From: Hibiscus mutabilis
Lineage: Eukaryota > Streptophyta > Magnoliopsida > Malvales > Malvaceae
Length of the DNA: 64,000 nucleotides
NCBI GenBank assembly: GCA_019671005.1
Contig: CM033752.1
Coordinates: 16,740,001 to 16,804,000 of the forward strand
Direction of reading: 5' to 3'
Shown: positions 22,280 to 32,859 of the stretch, one piece after another
How the letters are laid out: the number at the start of each line of letters is the position of its first letter
Position numbering within the stretch: the stretch's first letter is position 1
Position numbers and translations under genes: made by a program
The notes under the pieces: model-generated
Seen by the model: only the letters and a program-made list of their open reading frames with translations
What the model was told of the DNA's origin: nothing
Databases searched by the model: none

Positions 22280-23821
22280 TCACACCTTTCTCTTAGTTTC
22301 ATTAATCAAAATGAAATCCGTCTTATTAGCCTTATTCACTACACCATACTCGCTAGGGGGCTGTCCCAGGACAAACAGTACTGAGTCACACTCGAGGACA
22401 TCTTTACACGCGTTCTCCTCCTTCGCAAGATTAATCATTCCGACCACCTCCTCCGATACCCATAAAATTGACTTTGAGCTAACGTCTTCCACTCGTAGAA
22501 CTAATCTCTGATTCCATTCCAAGGCTACATCACTTCCATTTCGCGACAATTCTTTAGCATCAAAGAAATCAGAAACAATTGTATTATCATCAACAACACT
22601 ACATTTCCTAGTATGATATTCCCCTGACGGAGATAACGAATCACTTTCATTCCGTAAATGATTTCTAGCACCCGAATTCCTCCCATCCAAGTCTGAAACA
22701 CTCTATTGTTACTCCTCCATGGGTAGCTGTCGAGTGACCGAATCTCCTATATCCACTTGTATATTCTCCATCGGGTGTTTATCTTTCTTGGAATCAATAT
22801 CATTTAAATGATCTACTGCAAATGTAGAATTCTCGGACTCTTCCCGCATGAAACAATTGTAATCAAGAACCCTTGGCCTATCTATTTCCACAATCTGTAG
22901 CCGATAATTCCTCCCATCAATACCTAGTTCAATAATATCATCAATCTTAGTCTGCAACTCTGTTTCAATCAACATCCGACCACTCTCAAAAGAGTTAAAT
23001 GCCTTAGTTTCCTCATTCATACCTACAAATTCACCCCACATCTGCGCAATATTTCTGAACGTTCCTACAGACCATACATGGATCGGTAATCCGCTGATCG
23101 AGACCCAAACCCTTCTAGTTAAAACCTCTACTGCAGATGACAATTTACCCACACGCCGAAACCATTTACTCATATCCAAACTCTGAATTGTATCATTACA
23201 TTCATCACTGTCACCAAACATAAGGAGAACCATAGGTCCCGCAAGTCTCATAATAGTTAATCTCTGTATCCTTGCATCACTTAATTCTTTTGCTAAGATC
23301 TCCAATTGTATTGGTTTATGGCACCAAGCCATTGCACAATTTTTTAGAATCTGTATCATTTCGCCATCCATTACCCTTTCCACCCTTCGGATCTTCACAC
23401 CTTACTCATCTTTAGGGGTCGATGAAACTACTTGGTTGCGCACAAGAACTGCCTGTTATTTTTTACGCTGCTAGAATGACAATCGAACATCTCTTTGTCC
23501 CATTTGCACCCTCAAAGGAGCACCATAGATCTATTTCCCATTCAATCGCTCAATTGCCTTATTTGCATCATCTTCAGATCCCATCCGTACGAATCCAAAT
23601 CTTGCACCATCTTGCAGTCGCTTTTGCGAAATAAAAATATCCCAAACTATCTCATGTCGATCGAATACCTGCCATAGCCCTTTCCAATGGACCGTTGGTG
23701 AGATATTTGAGATGAACAATGTCCAAACGTGGGATTTCCCTAGCGATACTCTCACATTCAATCGAATAAAATATTTTTTTATTCCACCAATGTTGTTTTC
23801 TTCTCCTCTTCGGCCACCCAT
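22280..23821 (-). pseudogene. LINE ORF1 pseudogene (RRM + DUF4283)
   Basis: Three reading frames (23821-23531, 23398-22709 and 22690-22280) lie in the same phase and are separated only by a few stop codons, so this is one ORF1 of about 510 codons. The N-terminal part is an RNA recognition motif: RNP2-like TLFISNIS (about residues 34-41) and RNP1-like GARFGFVRM (about 72-80). The middle part matches the DUF4283 pattern of plant L1 ORF1 proteins (RVWVSISGLPIHVWS; SGRMLIETEL; YRLQIVEID). The C-terminal 136 codons are unassigned. In LINEs this protein binds the element RNA with ORF2. The first break is a TAG at 23531-23533, more stops follow near 23400-23480, and two lie at 22700-22711. ORF2 should follow toward lower coordinates, but the LARD-like element begins there (22252). 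Confidence 0.8.
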
Positions 23822-23888
23822 GAATCAATATGTTCCTTTCCTTTAGTTGATCACTTAATTCAGAAACACAACTTTTTCCTAATATTGT

Positions 23889-24557
23889 TAGGGGTGTAAA
23901 TAAACCGAGCTTGAACGAACAAGGTTATGTTCATTTTCGTTTATTTATTTTTAATGGTGTTCATGTTTGGTTCATGTTCGTTTAAAGTTTTAATATTGTG
24001 TTCGTTTATTTATTTTTGAAGGTGTTCGTGTTCGTTTGTTTAGTGTTCGCCAACATGTTTGTTTAAGTGTTCACAAACATGTTCATTTAAGTGTTTATGA
24101 ACGTGTTCGTTTAAGTGCTCATAGGTGTATACGTTTATTCGTTCGCGAACATGTTAATTTATATGTTTAGAAATGTTAACTAAATTAAAATTAATTAAAT
24201 AAACAAAACAAAAGCAAAAGTAAAATTAAATGAATAAATAAATAAAACAAAAGCAACAAAATAAAATTTACATTTCAACATGAACTTCTATATCCTTAAC
24301 AACAACAAAAAGTAGTATTTAGATACATCCACAAGCATTTTCATCCTATAAACAAGCTTATAAATGAGCCTATAAACGAGCTTATAAAAGATCTTGTTCG
24401 TGAACATAAATGAACCGAACACACCCTTGTTCGTGTTCGTTCGTTTATTAAATTAACATACACATTTTATTCATACTCGTTTATTTAGCTTAATAAACGA
24501 ACATAAACGATCGTTATACGAATGGTTCGTCGAACACTTTGTTCATTAACACCCCTA
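23889..24557. mobile_element. hAT-like non-autonomous element with GTTCG sub-repeats
   Basis: The ends are inverted: TAGGGGTGTAAAT at 23889 and ATTAACACCCCTA ending at 24557. Inside, units of about 24-28 bp (GTGTTCGTTTAAGTGTTCAC-like) occur at 23930-24160, and the opposite orientation (GAACATAAATGAACCGAAC) at 24400-24520, so the arms can pair. TAGGGGTG/CACCCCTA termini are typical of plant hAT MITEs. An exact 8-bp target duplication was not found. No transposase frame is present. Confidence 0.6.
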
Positions 24558-24759
24558 ATTACAAGAGAAAGGGTTGTTGGGGTAGGTGAGGTACTATTTT
24601 GGCTTAGGGAAATCAGGAAGTGGAGAGTTGACATAAACACGTGGGTTACTACACATTCCTTTACATGGTTTTTAACCGAAGAAGATTGTTGCTTTATAAG
24701 AAAAGTGAAAGCGAGAGGATTGAATTATAAAAAAATAAAAAAAGTTAAATTCTAGAAAA
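24558..24759. other. Short spacer, nothing firm
   Basis: A 77-codon plus-strand frame spans part of this and the hAT-like end, so it is not a gene. It may be leftover LINE 5' sequence. Confidence 0.25.
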
Positions 24760-24985
24760 TGAGGACTAAATTAATAAAATGTATATATTTAGGGATTAAA
24801 ATTATTATTATACCATGCAATGTCATCATCTCTGTTAAAAGTTAACATTGACTTAACGGTCAGTGACCAAATTAGGAGTAAAGGTAGTGTTAGTGGCGGT
24901 TTTACCAAAAAATTAGTTCGGTAACCAAACTATGAAAGAAACAATAGTTTGGTGACTAGTGGTGTAGTTTATCCTTTCATATATT
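24760..24985. mobile_element. MITE-like element (same family as 1468-1800)
   Basis: Read on the minus strand it starts GGATAAACTACACCACTAGT, continues through ACCAAACTATTG and ends near AATTTAGTCCTCATTTTC. It shares this start with 49133 and, more loosely, with 1468. Confidence 0.45.
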
Positions 24986-26118
24986 CCAAATATATTCTAT
25001 AATCAAGAGAATAATTACATTTTTGCCTAATGTAATTGTATACAAATGTAAAACATAAAAAGAAAAAAAGTCTGGCATTGACTTTTCTTGCAATTTGTAC
25101 GGAAGAAATAATAAAAAACATGCTATGATTAGGTTAAAAAAATTGAAACGGAATTCAATTATTAAGACGTTTGGATTAATTTTACGTGATGGATTTAATT
25201 AAAATAATTAATTAAATAAATCGTAAATAAGACAGATAATAAAATACATATACCTTTTTAATATATATATATATATATGCATTTATTGGTAAGAAGAAAA
25301 AGAAGGAAAAAAAGATTAATCTAAATTTAAGGTTAATTAAACTTAATTAAAACAACACCATTTATCAATATACACAAATTTAATTTTCACTTTTAAAAAT
25401 AAAATACTAATGTTTAAATTTCCTTAACAAAACTTTTATAAAAATATATATTTTTTAAAAATATTTTAAAAGGTTACCTTCAACTTTGCTACTAATTATT
25501 TATTATATATATAATAATAAATGTTTGACTAACGTTTTCCGTTCCAGTTAGGTAGCAGGGAAGAAAAATAATAATTCTGAATTCCCAAGAAATGCAAGTT
25601 GGCTTCAGCTTTGTCGCATACAATTATAAATATTTTGTATACTAATTATTAGAATATTTATTGATTATTCATTGCAACATTAAAAAGAAAAAAGAAAACG
25701 ACAAACACTTTTCCATTAATTTCAGTGGCGTCTGCGAAGGATGCATCATTAGCGACCGCTCAAAAAATGATAGCAATATTCTTTTTATTTTTTATTTTTC
25801 AATTTATCATATGAATAAATGATAGCAATATTCTTTTTTATTGATTATTTTTTATTTTTTATTTTTCAATTTAACATATGAATAAATAAATCTAAAGATA
25901 AAAGATAGCAAAAAATGATGCAATATTCTTTAATTTTGTGTATTTAGTGTTCAAAAAATCAAGCTTCATAACATCCACAATTCAATTGCTTCAAATTTTC
26001 TTAACAAAACAATAAAAATAACGTGATTAACAAAGTTTAATCATGTTTCTATAGTTTATTAATAAATATTAAATTAATTATTTAAAGTAATGAGATATGA
26101 TTTCGTTCTATAAGTGCT
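24986..26118. other. AT-rich intergenic spacer
   Basis: No gene was recognised. It holds an (AT)n run near 25261-25278 and an imperfect tandem duplication of about 60 bp (AATGATAGCAATATTC...) at about 25767-25890. Confidence 0.4.
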
Positions 26119-28700
26119 TGTAACACCCTCGACCCGGATGTCACATTTGGGCCTCAAGCCCAGCCCGAAAACCATAAAATTTGTAAATAGATTTAGCCCA
26201 ACAAGGTATTTACAAAACACTTAGATCCAAATGTTAAAAATATAGATAAACAATTTATATCGTTACAAAGGAGCCTCACTTTAATTTAAAACATTTAAAT
26301 AGTTGACTTGAGTAATACAATTTCAAAAGTAAGAATTACAGACTTCACCACGTAAGGTCCTATGAATACATAGCCCACTAAATACAAGTATCGTACTTTG
26401 GAGATCACCACATGCTAGAATCTCATGCCGATAGTGACCCTCGATCTCACGATCCAATAATCAACCTACGCACGGAAACAACAACTCCGAGCACTGAGCT
26501 TACAAGGCTCAGTGGTACACATCTACTCTACTATACTTCTTGCTAATCATAAACATAAGCATGCAAGCTAGTACAAGCAATAAAGAGAGATAAATAAACA
26601 CGTGGTGCTACCACTAGTCACCTAAACACATGCTCTCATCATGAAATGCATCACACATAGCACACAAGGCCCAACCATACATCGGGATCCTACCAGATCA
26701 TCCGAGCAAAACACACAATGTCATCATCACAAACCTGGAGTGAGGCCCGGTGTCACACAGCGTCGGGAACGTACATCCAACATCTCTAACCATGGCATTG
26801 CAGCACTCTTTCTCTAAGTATTCGGATCCCACCAATCAAAATGACCCAACAACACAAGTGCCCTTACTTGGCACGTAGCCACACACGATCCACTGAGGAT
26901 CCTTATGGTTGCTACTACAAACAAGTCACTCAACATTTACTGAGTTATTACTCATTATGCTTGTATATAATTAATTTCATTCATTGGCTCCATTATTCTG
27001 TGTTATCCCGTTTATTCAAGGCATAATTCTAATTATTAATATTCACGTCAATTTCTATCCTTAAATTGCATTTAAAGATTATTTATCGTATCGAGTATCG
27101 GTACTAGTTCAGGAGTATCGATACAATACCTTTGGGTATTGGTACCCATACGCGTACCGATATTGAAATAGCTTACTGGAAATCTTTAATTTCCACAAGT
27201 ACTGGCACGACCAAAGCTCGTATCGACACCCTATTCACGGATTCGTACAATTTCCTCATATTACGATCTTACAACGCTTATTCGATCCCTAAAGCTTATG
27301 CAAGTCATTAGGGTTTCTTTACTAACGTATTCATTCAATAAATATTAATTATCAGCTTCATAATCATTTATTTGAATATTACCATTTATCAGTCCATTTG
27401 GTATAATTTCCATTTGAACATGCCAATTCATATCTCAAGCAACACAACATGTAAACCAACTAATCAAATAATTATACGAATATTCAAACGGCCCTATACG
27501 GTCTCTAAAGCTCATAATAATCTCAAATATTCTCAACTCATCACGCATCTCAATACATACAATTCTTATAATATCGGTCTCAACACATGCTTATTTTCCT
27601 CAACCTATTTTGCAGACACTAACAAGAAAGGCAATTACACTTATGATGCTCATGAAGCATTTCAGAGTTCGAGGTGTACTAACCTTAAGCTAAAGTGATA
27701 AATCCTTACTCAAGCTTCCCAACCGCTCCCCTTGATTCGGTATTCGAGCCCGAACAATCCTCATAAACATACGGATACAAAAATACATTAATTTTATGCA
27801 TCCCCTAATTAATTTACATGCTTAAATGCGTAAAAACATCTTATCAGGTTCAAATTTGGCAAACGGACTAAGCCAACGAACTCAGAACGTCGAGAAACCC
27901 TGGGTAGGGCGCCTCAAAAAAAGTCAACGGCCGCTCAACGGCGGTCAAAGCCTGGCAATCCTGTGCGACCAGACGTACTGTAAGCTGGGTGCACCCTAGG
28001 AGTGAGATCTGATGTGGGCGGGTGCATGGGAGGCTGGGTGCACCTAGGGGCGCTAATTTGGTGTGGCACGGTGTAGAGGAAATTGGGTGCACTCAGCCCT
28101 GCAGCCCGACGAACGCCCACGTGTAGGGGCAACGTGTGGTGGAGCGTGCGGCGGCCTCCGGTGGCCGAACGGTGACAACAAACTCCAAATCTGCAGTAAC
28201 CAGGCTGGTGAGCACGTTGGTGGCCCCGATTTACAACAGTAATGGCCGGAACTTGTCGAATCAGCTCATCTGAAACTTTTTCTTCCTCACTTTGACTAAT
28301 AGCAGCGACGACGAGGATATAGTGACTACCGGTCGGCTCTTCTCGGTGAGATCTTTCCAACAATGCCGATGGCGTCATGAACGAAAGCTTGAACAATGGT
28401 AGATCAGAATTTAAAGCTCTCTCCCTCTTTTTCTCTCCCACCTTTCCTATTTCTCTCTCTCTCCATCACATCATCTTCTTATCCATTTCCTCCCACTTTA
28501 TCTCTTTCCTCGCCTATTTAAATTTCAAACCCACATCACCTCAAATAAAATATGATAACCACTTTAATAAAAGCCCAATATCATAATCTTCCTTTTTGCC
28601 ACAAAGCCCATATCCAATTTTCTTAATTGGGCTCCCAACGTAAAGGCCTAATACCTGGGTCCGAGACCCGACTTGCTGAGTCGAAATCTAGGTCGTTACA
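26119..28700 (-). mobile_element. Gypsy solo LTR (same family as 49706-58071)
   Basis: It begins TGTAACACCCTCGACCCGGA and ends GGTCGTTACA, the same termini as the LTRs of the full element at 49706. The 5-bp flanks (GTGCT and AATTT) do not match, so this may be a recombination product or a decayed solo LTR. It contains GAGCTTACAAGGCTCAGTGG at 26499-26518, a GTGCCCTTACTTGGCACGTA unit, a weak GTATCGGTAC cluster (27085-27250) and three GGGTGCAC units (27985-28100). A 168-codon minus frame at 27935-28441 is a by-product of the GC-rich repeats. Confidence 0.65.
27985..28100. repeat. Three GGGTGCAC-core units
   Basis: GCTGGGTGCACC recurs at about 27975 and 28033, and TTGGGTGCAC at about 28083, giving 50-58-bp spacing. 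The GGTGCACC core is itself palindromic. Confidence 0.5.
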
Positions 28701-28749
28701 AATTTTTGAGTTTTCGCTCAGGGTCTCGAAAATATTCAAGACGACTCTG

Positions 28750-29135
28750 ATAAATATATATAGATATTTTGTAGCAATAATGTTGTTGAATTTTTTATTT
28801 CAAAGTTTGAGTTTTTTTTTATTTAATGATCTAGGGTAGTGTAATTATTATCAAATCAATGAAGTAACTAATAAAATTTTTCGAAGTGACCTGCTATAAG
28901 TATTTCAGTCGGCCTGCACTGCTGGAGACTTTCCGTGTAGTCGGCTGAAGTTGGCCTGTAGTACGAACAGTTTTCCTTGAAGTCGATCAGCAGTGCTAGC
29001 GATTTTCCCTGAAGTCGACTTGTAATACTCACGACTTCTCGTACTACTATAACAATCACCCTAAATCATAAAAAATCCAAATCTTGAAATAAAAAACTTA
29101 ACTCTATATATACATATTTCATAGCGCTATATGCA
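28750..29135. mobile_element. Inverted-repeat (fold-back-like) element
   Basis: GTTGAATTTTTTATTTCAAA (from about 28784) is matched on the opposite strand by GTTAAGTTTTTTATTTCAAG (from about 29101 downward). The match continues past GATCTAGGGTAGTGTAAT / GATTTAGGGTGATTGTTAT. The centre (28880-29045) holds three diverged units sharing TTTTCC-TGAAGTCG. No coding sequence was seen. It could be a MITE or a fold-back transposon; the outer ends are uncertain. Confidence 0.45.
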
Positions 29136-29286
29136 ACTTCTTGTGAGAAGGTAGATTACATAAAACTTACAAGTGCAAAACGAAAGGCTATAAAAAAAAA
29201 ACGACAGTGTCTCTATACGAATTGCAATTCCATAGATTATTACATGGACTGGATTAATATTATTCCCAAAACTATAAGATCTCTAT

Positions 29287-30764
29287 TCATAAACACCATA
29301 TTTCATGAGACAAATCCTGAAACTGCTCTAAAAGCACACCTTCATCAAAATCCTCTAACCTTTGAACTAGTTCATCATCACTAAATATTACCTTCGGACT
29401 GAGAATTTTGGCCCCTTCTTCACCATCTAATTCAACCATTCCCAATTCCTCCAGTTTCACTCTCCCTTGTTCCACACTCTCATCTTTAATGCCCATCGGG
29501 GAAACAGCAGTGCCTGCAGCATGGGGTTCATTTGTGTTGGCTGCCGTTAACGACTTGTTGCGAGTGCTCCCTGCGAGCGAGCTCCGCCGAGTAGGGTGGC
29601 CGTGGCAGTGCTCGGCGCCTGTGTAGGTTATAATAAAAACTTGAGGATCCGAACAGCTACGCTCCACTTGCTTCCTTGCCAAACATCCTTTTGAGCTACT
29701 GCACCTATAATAGCTCCTGTTTTTTTCCCATTCAGGCAAAGCAGCATTAATGAAAAATCAAACTACCGTTCAAAGCTTGATCCACCAAAACAAAGAAATA
29801 ACAATGGATATTACGGGTGTTCATGGTACAATAATCATAATTTAACTATTAAGAAATGGTTAACCGTTTTAATCGCTAACAATTAATCGTTATTAACGAT
29901 TCAGTTATATGTTAACGTGTAACATATTATATATTTTTCACATATTCAGTGCTTCTGTTGAGAATAATAAAATTATTTGATAAATATCATATTAATGTTA
30001 TATTATAAGATGATCCAATTTTGTAAACAAAATATATTTAAAAATAATTTAACCGTTAATCATTTTTTAACTATTCGATTAATTAAAACTTTTTAACTTT
30101 ATCGGTACAATTAATTAATTTGTAAAATATAACAATTATATCATCCAACAATTATAGTTTAACATGCACAACTTACATACCTTAATGGAGACAATAGAGT
30201 TTTTTTTTTTTTACCTTGGAAATGGTGACCCTTTGATGGGTTTTTGCCCATATTTTCTCCAAGCCCACACATCCGATGGAAGCTCATCTGCTGTTACATG
30301 CTGCACCACTCTATTTTGCTGATTCTTCCAGCTGAATTAATACATATGATCAATTGTTTAATCAAAACCTTCAGTATTTCTAAATATAAAGCATGGATAT
30401 ATATATACACACACACAAACCTGAGTCTTTTAGGTTTGGCAGAATCTTTATTTCCAGAAAAAGGTTGCTGCTTTTTTGGTTTCTCAGCTGATTCATCAAC
30501 ACCTGGAGGTACTGGTAGGGACGATGTAATGATGGTCTGAGTTGAATATGGATTGACATGAGGGTAGAAGGGCTTGTAAAGTTCCTGCAGCTCATCTTCA
30601 ACTTTAGGCTGAAAACCCCACGGACCAAAACTCATGAGATGATCTTCATCTTCATCTTTATCTTGCTGGAAACCCCACGGACCAAAACTCAACTGTGGGT
30701 TTTCCATGGCATCAACGTTGCTACTTCCCCCTCCGACTACGGTTTGCAAATCCCACTTCTCCAT
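29287..30764 (-). CDS. WRKY transcription factor, group IIe (WRKY22/27-like), three exons
   Basis: Exons by splice signals: 30764-30421, 30331-30215 and 29716-29287. Each intron is GT-AG and phases agree (344 + 117 + 430 bp, 296 residues). It should be a nuclear DNA-binding regulator that reads W-boxes (TTGAC); the closest known proteins, WRKY22/27, act in defence and stress signalling. Visible: two SFGPWGFQ copies (about 26-52), ELYKPFYP (61-68, typical of group IIe), WRKYGQK (139-145) followed by PIKGSPFPR, CX5C at Cys159/Cys165, a His190-X-His192 pair, SLAGSTR, and an acidic C-terminus. Oddities: Ser replaces Gly after PR at the exon 2/3 junction; Cys165-His190 spans 24 residues instead of 23; Cys occupies two positions that are usually Arg and Asn. 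Intron 2 sits in the WRKY domain, as is usual for this family. No frame break is seen, so it may be functional or newly decaying. Confidence 0.88.
29717..30214 (-). other. WRKY intron 2 with possible MITE
   Basis: The intron follows the codon for the Arg after SPFP. Much of it (about 29815-30130) is AT-rich and starts ACGGGTGTTCATGGTACAAT. TTAACCGTTTTAATCG and the reversed ATCGGTACAATTAATTAA suggest a small hAT-like insertion, but the termini are unclear. Confidence 0.35.
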
Positions 30765-31025
30765 CTACAATTAACTCATCAACAATATCTATATGAAGAA
30801 TGTTCTATATAGATAGATAGAAGAAGAAGAAGAAATATGGTGATTTGGTAAGTGTCAGAGAATTTTGATGAAGAGATATGGGAGGAAATCTTAAACTTAG
30901 GCTTCTGTCTATATATTGACAAGGAAGGTGGATAATTTTTTAATTTGGTCTGTATATTTTACTTGAAATTAAGCAGCAATTATGTGAATCAGCTTCTGCA
31001 TTTGACTTTTTGAAAAAGTCAAAAT
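30765..31025 (-). promoter_or_regulatory. Putative WRKY promoter with TATA box and W-boxes
   Basis: A TATATA-type box lies on the minus strand at about 30909-30916, roughly 145-150 bp upstream of the ATG. W-box cores: TTGAC at 30916-30920, and a palindrome TTGACTTTTTGAAAAAGTCAA at 31002-31022 that puts two W-boxes head to head. W-boxes in WRKY promoters commonly mediate auto- or cross-regulation; whether they do here is inference. Confidence 0.5.
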
Positions 31026-31789
31026 TGTTTTCCCTTTTTTGGCCTTAGGCGACTTCTTTACTGGTTACTGTACTGATGTCGGTGAGAAAAGAATTTTTTT
31101 TGGGTTTAGTTGTTTTATGGATAAAATATTTATTTAACCACTCAATTATTGTTTTTTCACTCAAATACTAAAATTCTCATTTTAGTGGCTAATATTACAT
31201 TTTTCATTCTATTTTAGTAATGGACGGTTAAAAATTTAACTGATATGATGACATAACTTAATATAATAACAATTTTTTATCTCTTAAATTTATATATTTT
31301 ATCAATTTGATCTTAATTTAAAATAACTCACCAAATTTAGCATTTCACGTTTACCAATTCTATCAATTTAATCCTCAAGCATCATTGTCATCCCTTGTCA
31401 ACAACTACCAATTTTCAAGTCAAGAAACAAATGAATTGATTTTACAATATATAACAAAAATTTAAAAAGGCATAAGGGTTCAAAAATCTCCTAAACTTTT
31501 GAAAGAATTGATTTTCTCTTAATTATTTTGCGTCAAATTAAGCCCTTAAACTCAAAAAATTAATGTGTTTCTTTGACTAACATTAACCGTTAAACTTAAT
31601 TATTTTTTTAAAAAAATTGCCACATATTACGACAGGGAGATGAGAAATGGCATTTCTAAGATTTTTAAAATATTATTTTAAAAATATAAAAAAATAAATT
31701 ATTTATTTTTTGAAAATTTCAAAATTTATTAAAAAATAATAAAAATATTAAATACTATTAAAATTGTAAAAGATAAAATATTTTTCGAA

Positions 31790-32850
31790 GAATGTGTTGT
31801 TGCTACGTATCAAAGACATCTCGACGTTCAGAGATAGGGGCGGAGGTTCTTAATTCTCTTATAGAACCATTTTTGTAGTATCATTTTTAGAGAATCTATT
31901 GTTGCTGCAAAATAGAGGCATCTTGGTGTTTGGAGATTGGGGCAGAGGTTCTCAATGCTCTTACATAATTATTTTAGTAGTCATTTTTTCGGAGAATTTG
32001 TTGTTACAGAGCAAAGGCATCTTAAAGCCTAAAAATAGGGGCGGAGGTTTTCGATGCTCTTGTAGAATCATTTTTGTAGATCTTGTCTAAAGTATATGGG
32101 GGGAAGTTGTACAGTGGTATTTATAGAAAACTTGGTTTATGGTTTTACATGGTATAGTCGATGCCTTTTTTGGGCTGGAAGTGTTGGCGTTTTGTTGGAC
32201 ATTTTTGAAGGATCAAGTGTTTCATATGTGTGGAGCAGAGGTATCTCGACGCCTCTTTGAGGTGGAGGATCTCAAACGCTCTTGTAAAATAGTTTTTTTT
32301 ACTCTGTTTTGAAAATTTGTATAAATATTTGACTCAACACCCAATTTGGGCGGAGGAGGTTATTATTTTCCTTGTTTACATTGTGAAAAATAGGTTGAAG
32401 TGGAGGGAACTCCACGCCTTTGTAGAAATAGAATATACAACAATTTATAAAATGGTAAATGAATAAGAGGCTGAGGTTTTCTGGACACCTAAAAGGCAAA
32501 CAATCATATACTCAAATAAAACATGTGCAATATAATGTTTCTTATGTCTCAATGCTGAAAATAGGGTGGAGGTTATTAAGTTTTTTCGACAGTAATAATG
32601 CAAAAAATAAGCATTAATTAAAATAAATACGAAGATATCTTAACGCATTTGCAAATATATCTTCTAAGTATAGTGTGAAGTTTTTCGCTAGTTTCTCTCT
32701 ACGTATCTCAGATGGAGGAACATCTATGAGTTTGTTTAATCTCTACACCTGTAAGGGTGGACTAAAGTCTTTAAGCTAATATATCTCTACGCCTCTTTGA
32801 GGAGGAGAATTCTTAGAAATGTTCTGCAAAGTTCTAACTAAAGAGCATAA
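31790..32850 (+). repeat. Degenerate tandem array with GGGGCGGAGGTTCTCAATGC core
   Basis: Three clear units of about 90 bp lie at 31805-32075. Each has GGCATCTT or GACATCTC, AGAT(A/T)GGGGC(G/A)GAGGTT, GCTCTT and ATCATTTTTG. Further, more decayed units share CTCGACGCCTCTTTGAGG-like words to about 32820 (for example 32246 and 32792). No coding pattern was found. Confidence 0.55.
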
Positions 32851-32859
32851 TCATATCTA

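Noticed and set aside
22311..22511. 66-codon plus-strand frame
   Set aside because: It is antisense to the LINE ORF1 C-terminal part.
27935..28441. 168-codon minus-strand frame
   Set aside because: It lies inside the solo LTR at 26119-28700, is built partly from GGGTGCAC repeats, and shows no domain; the opening reflects local GC richness.
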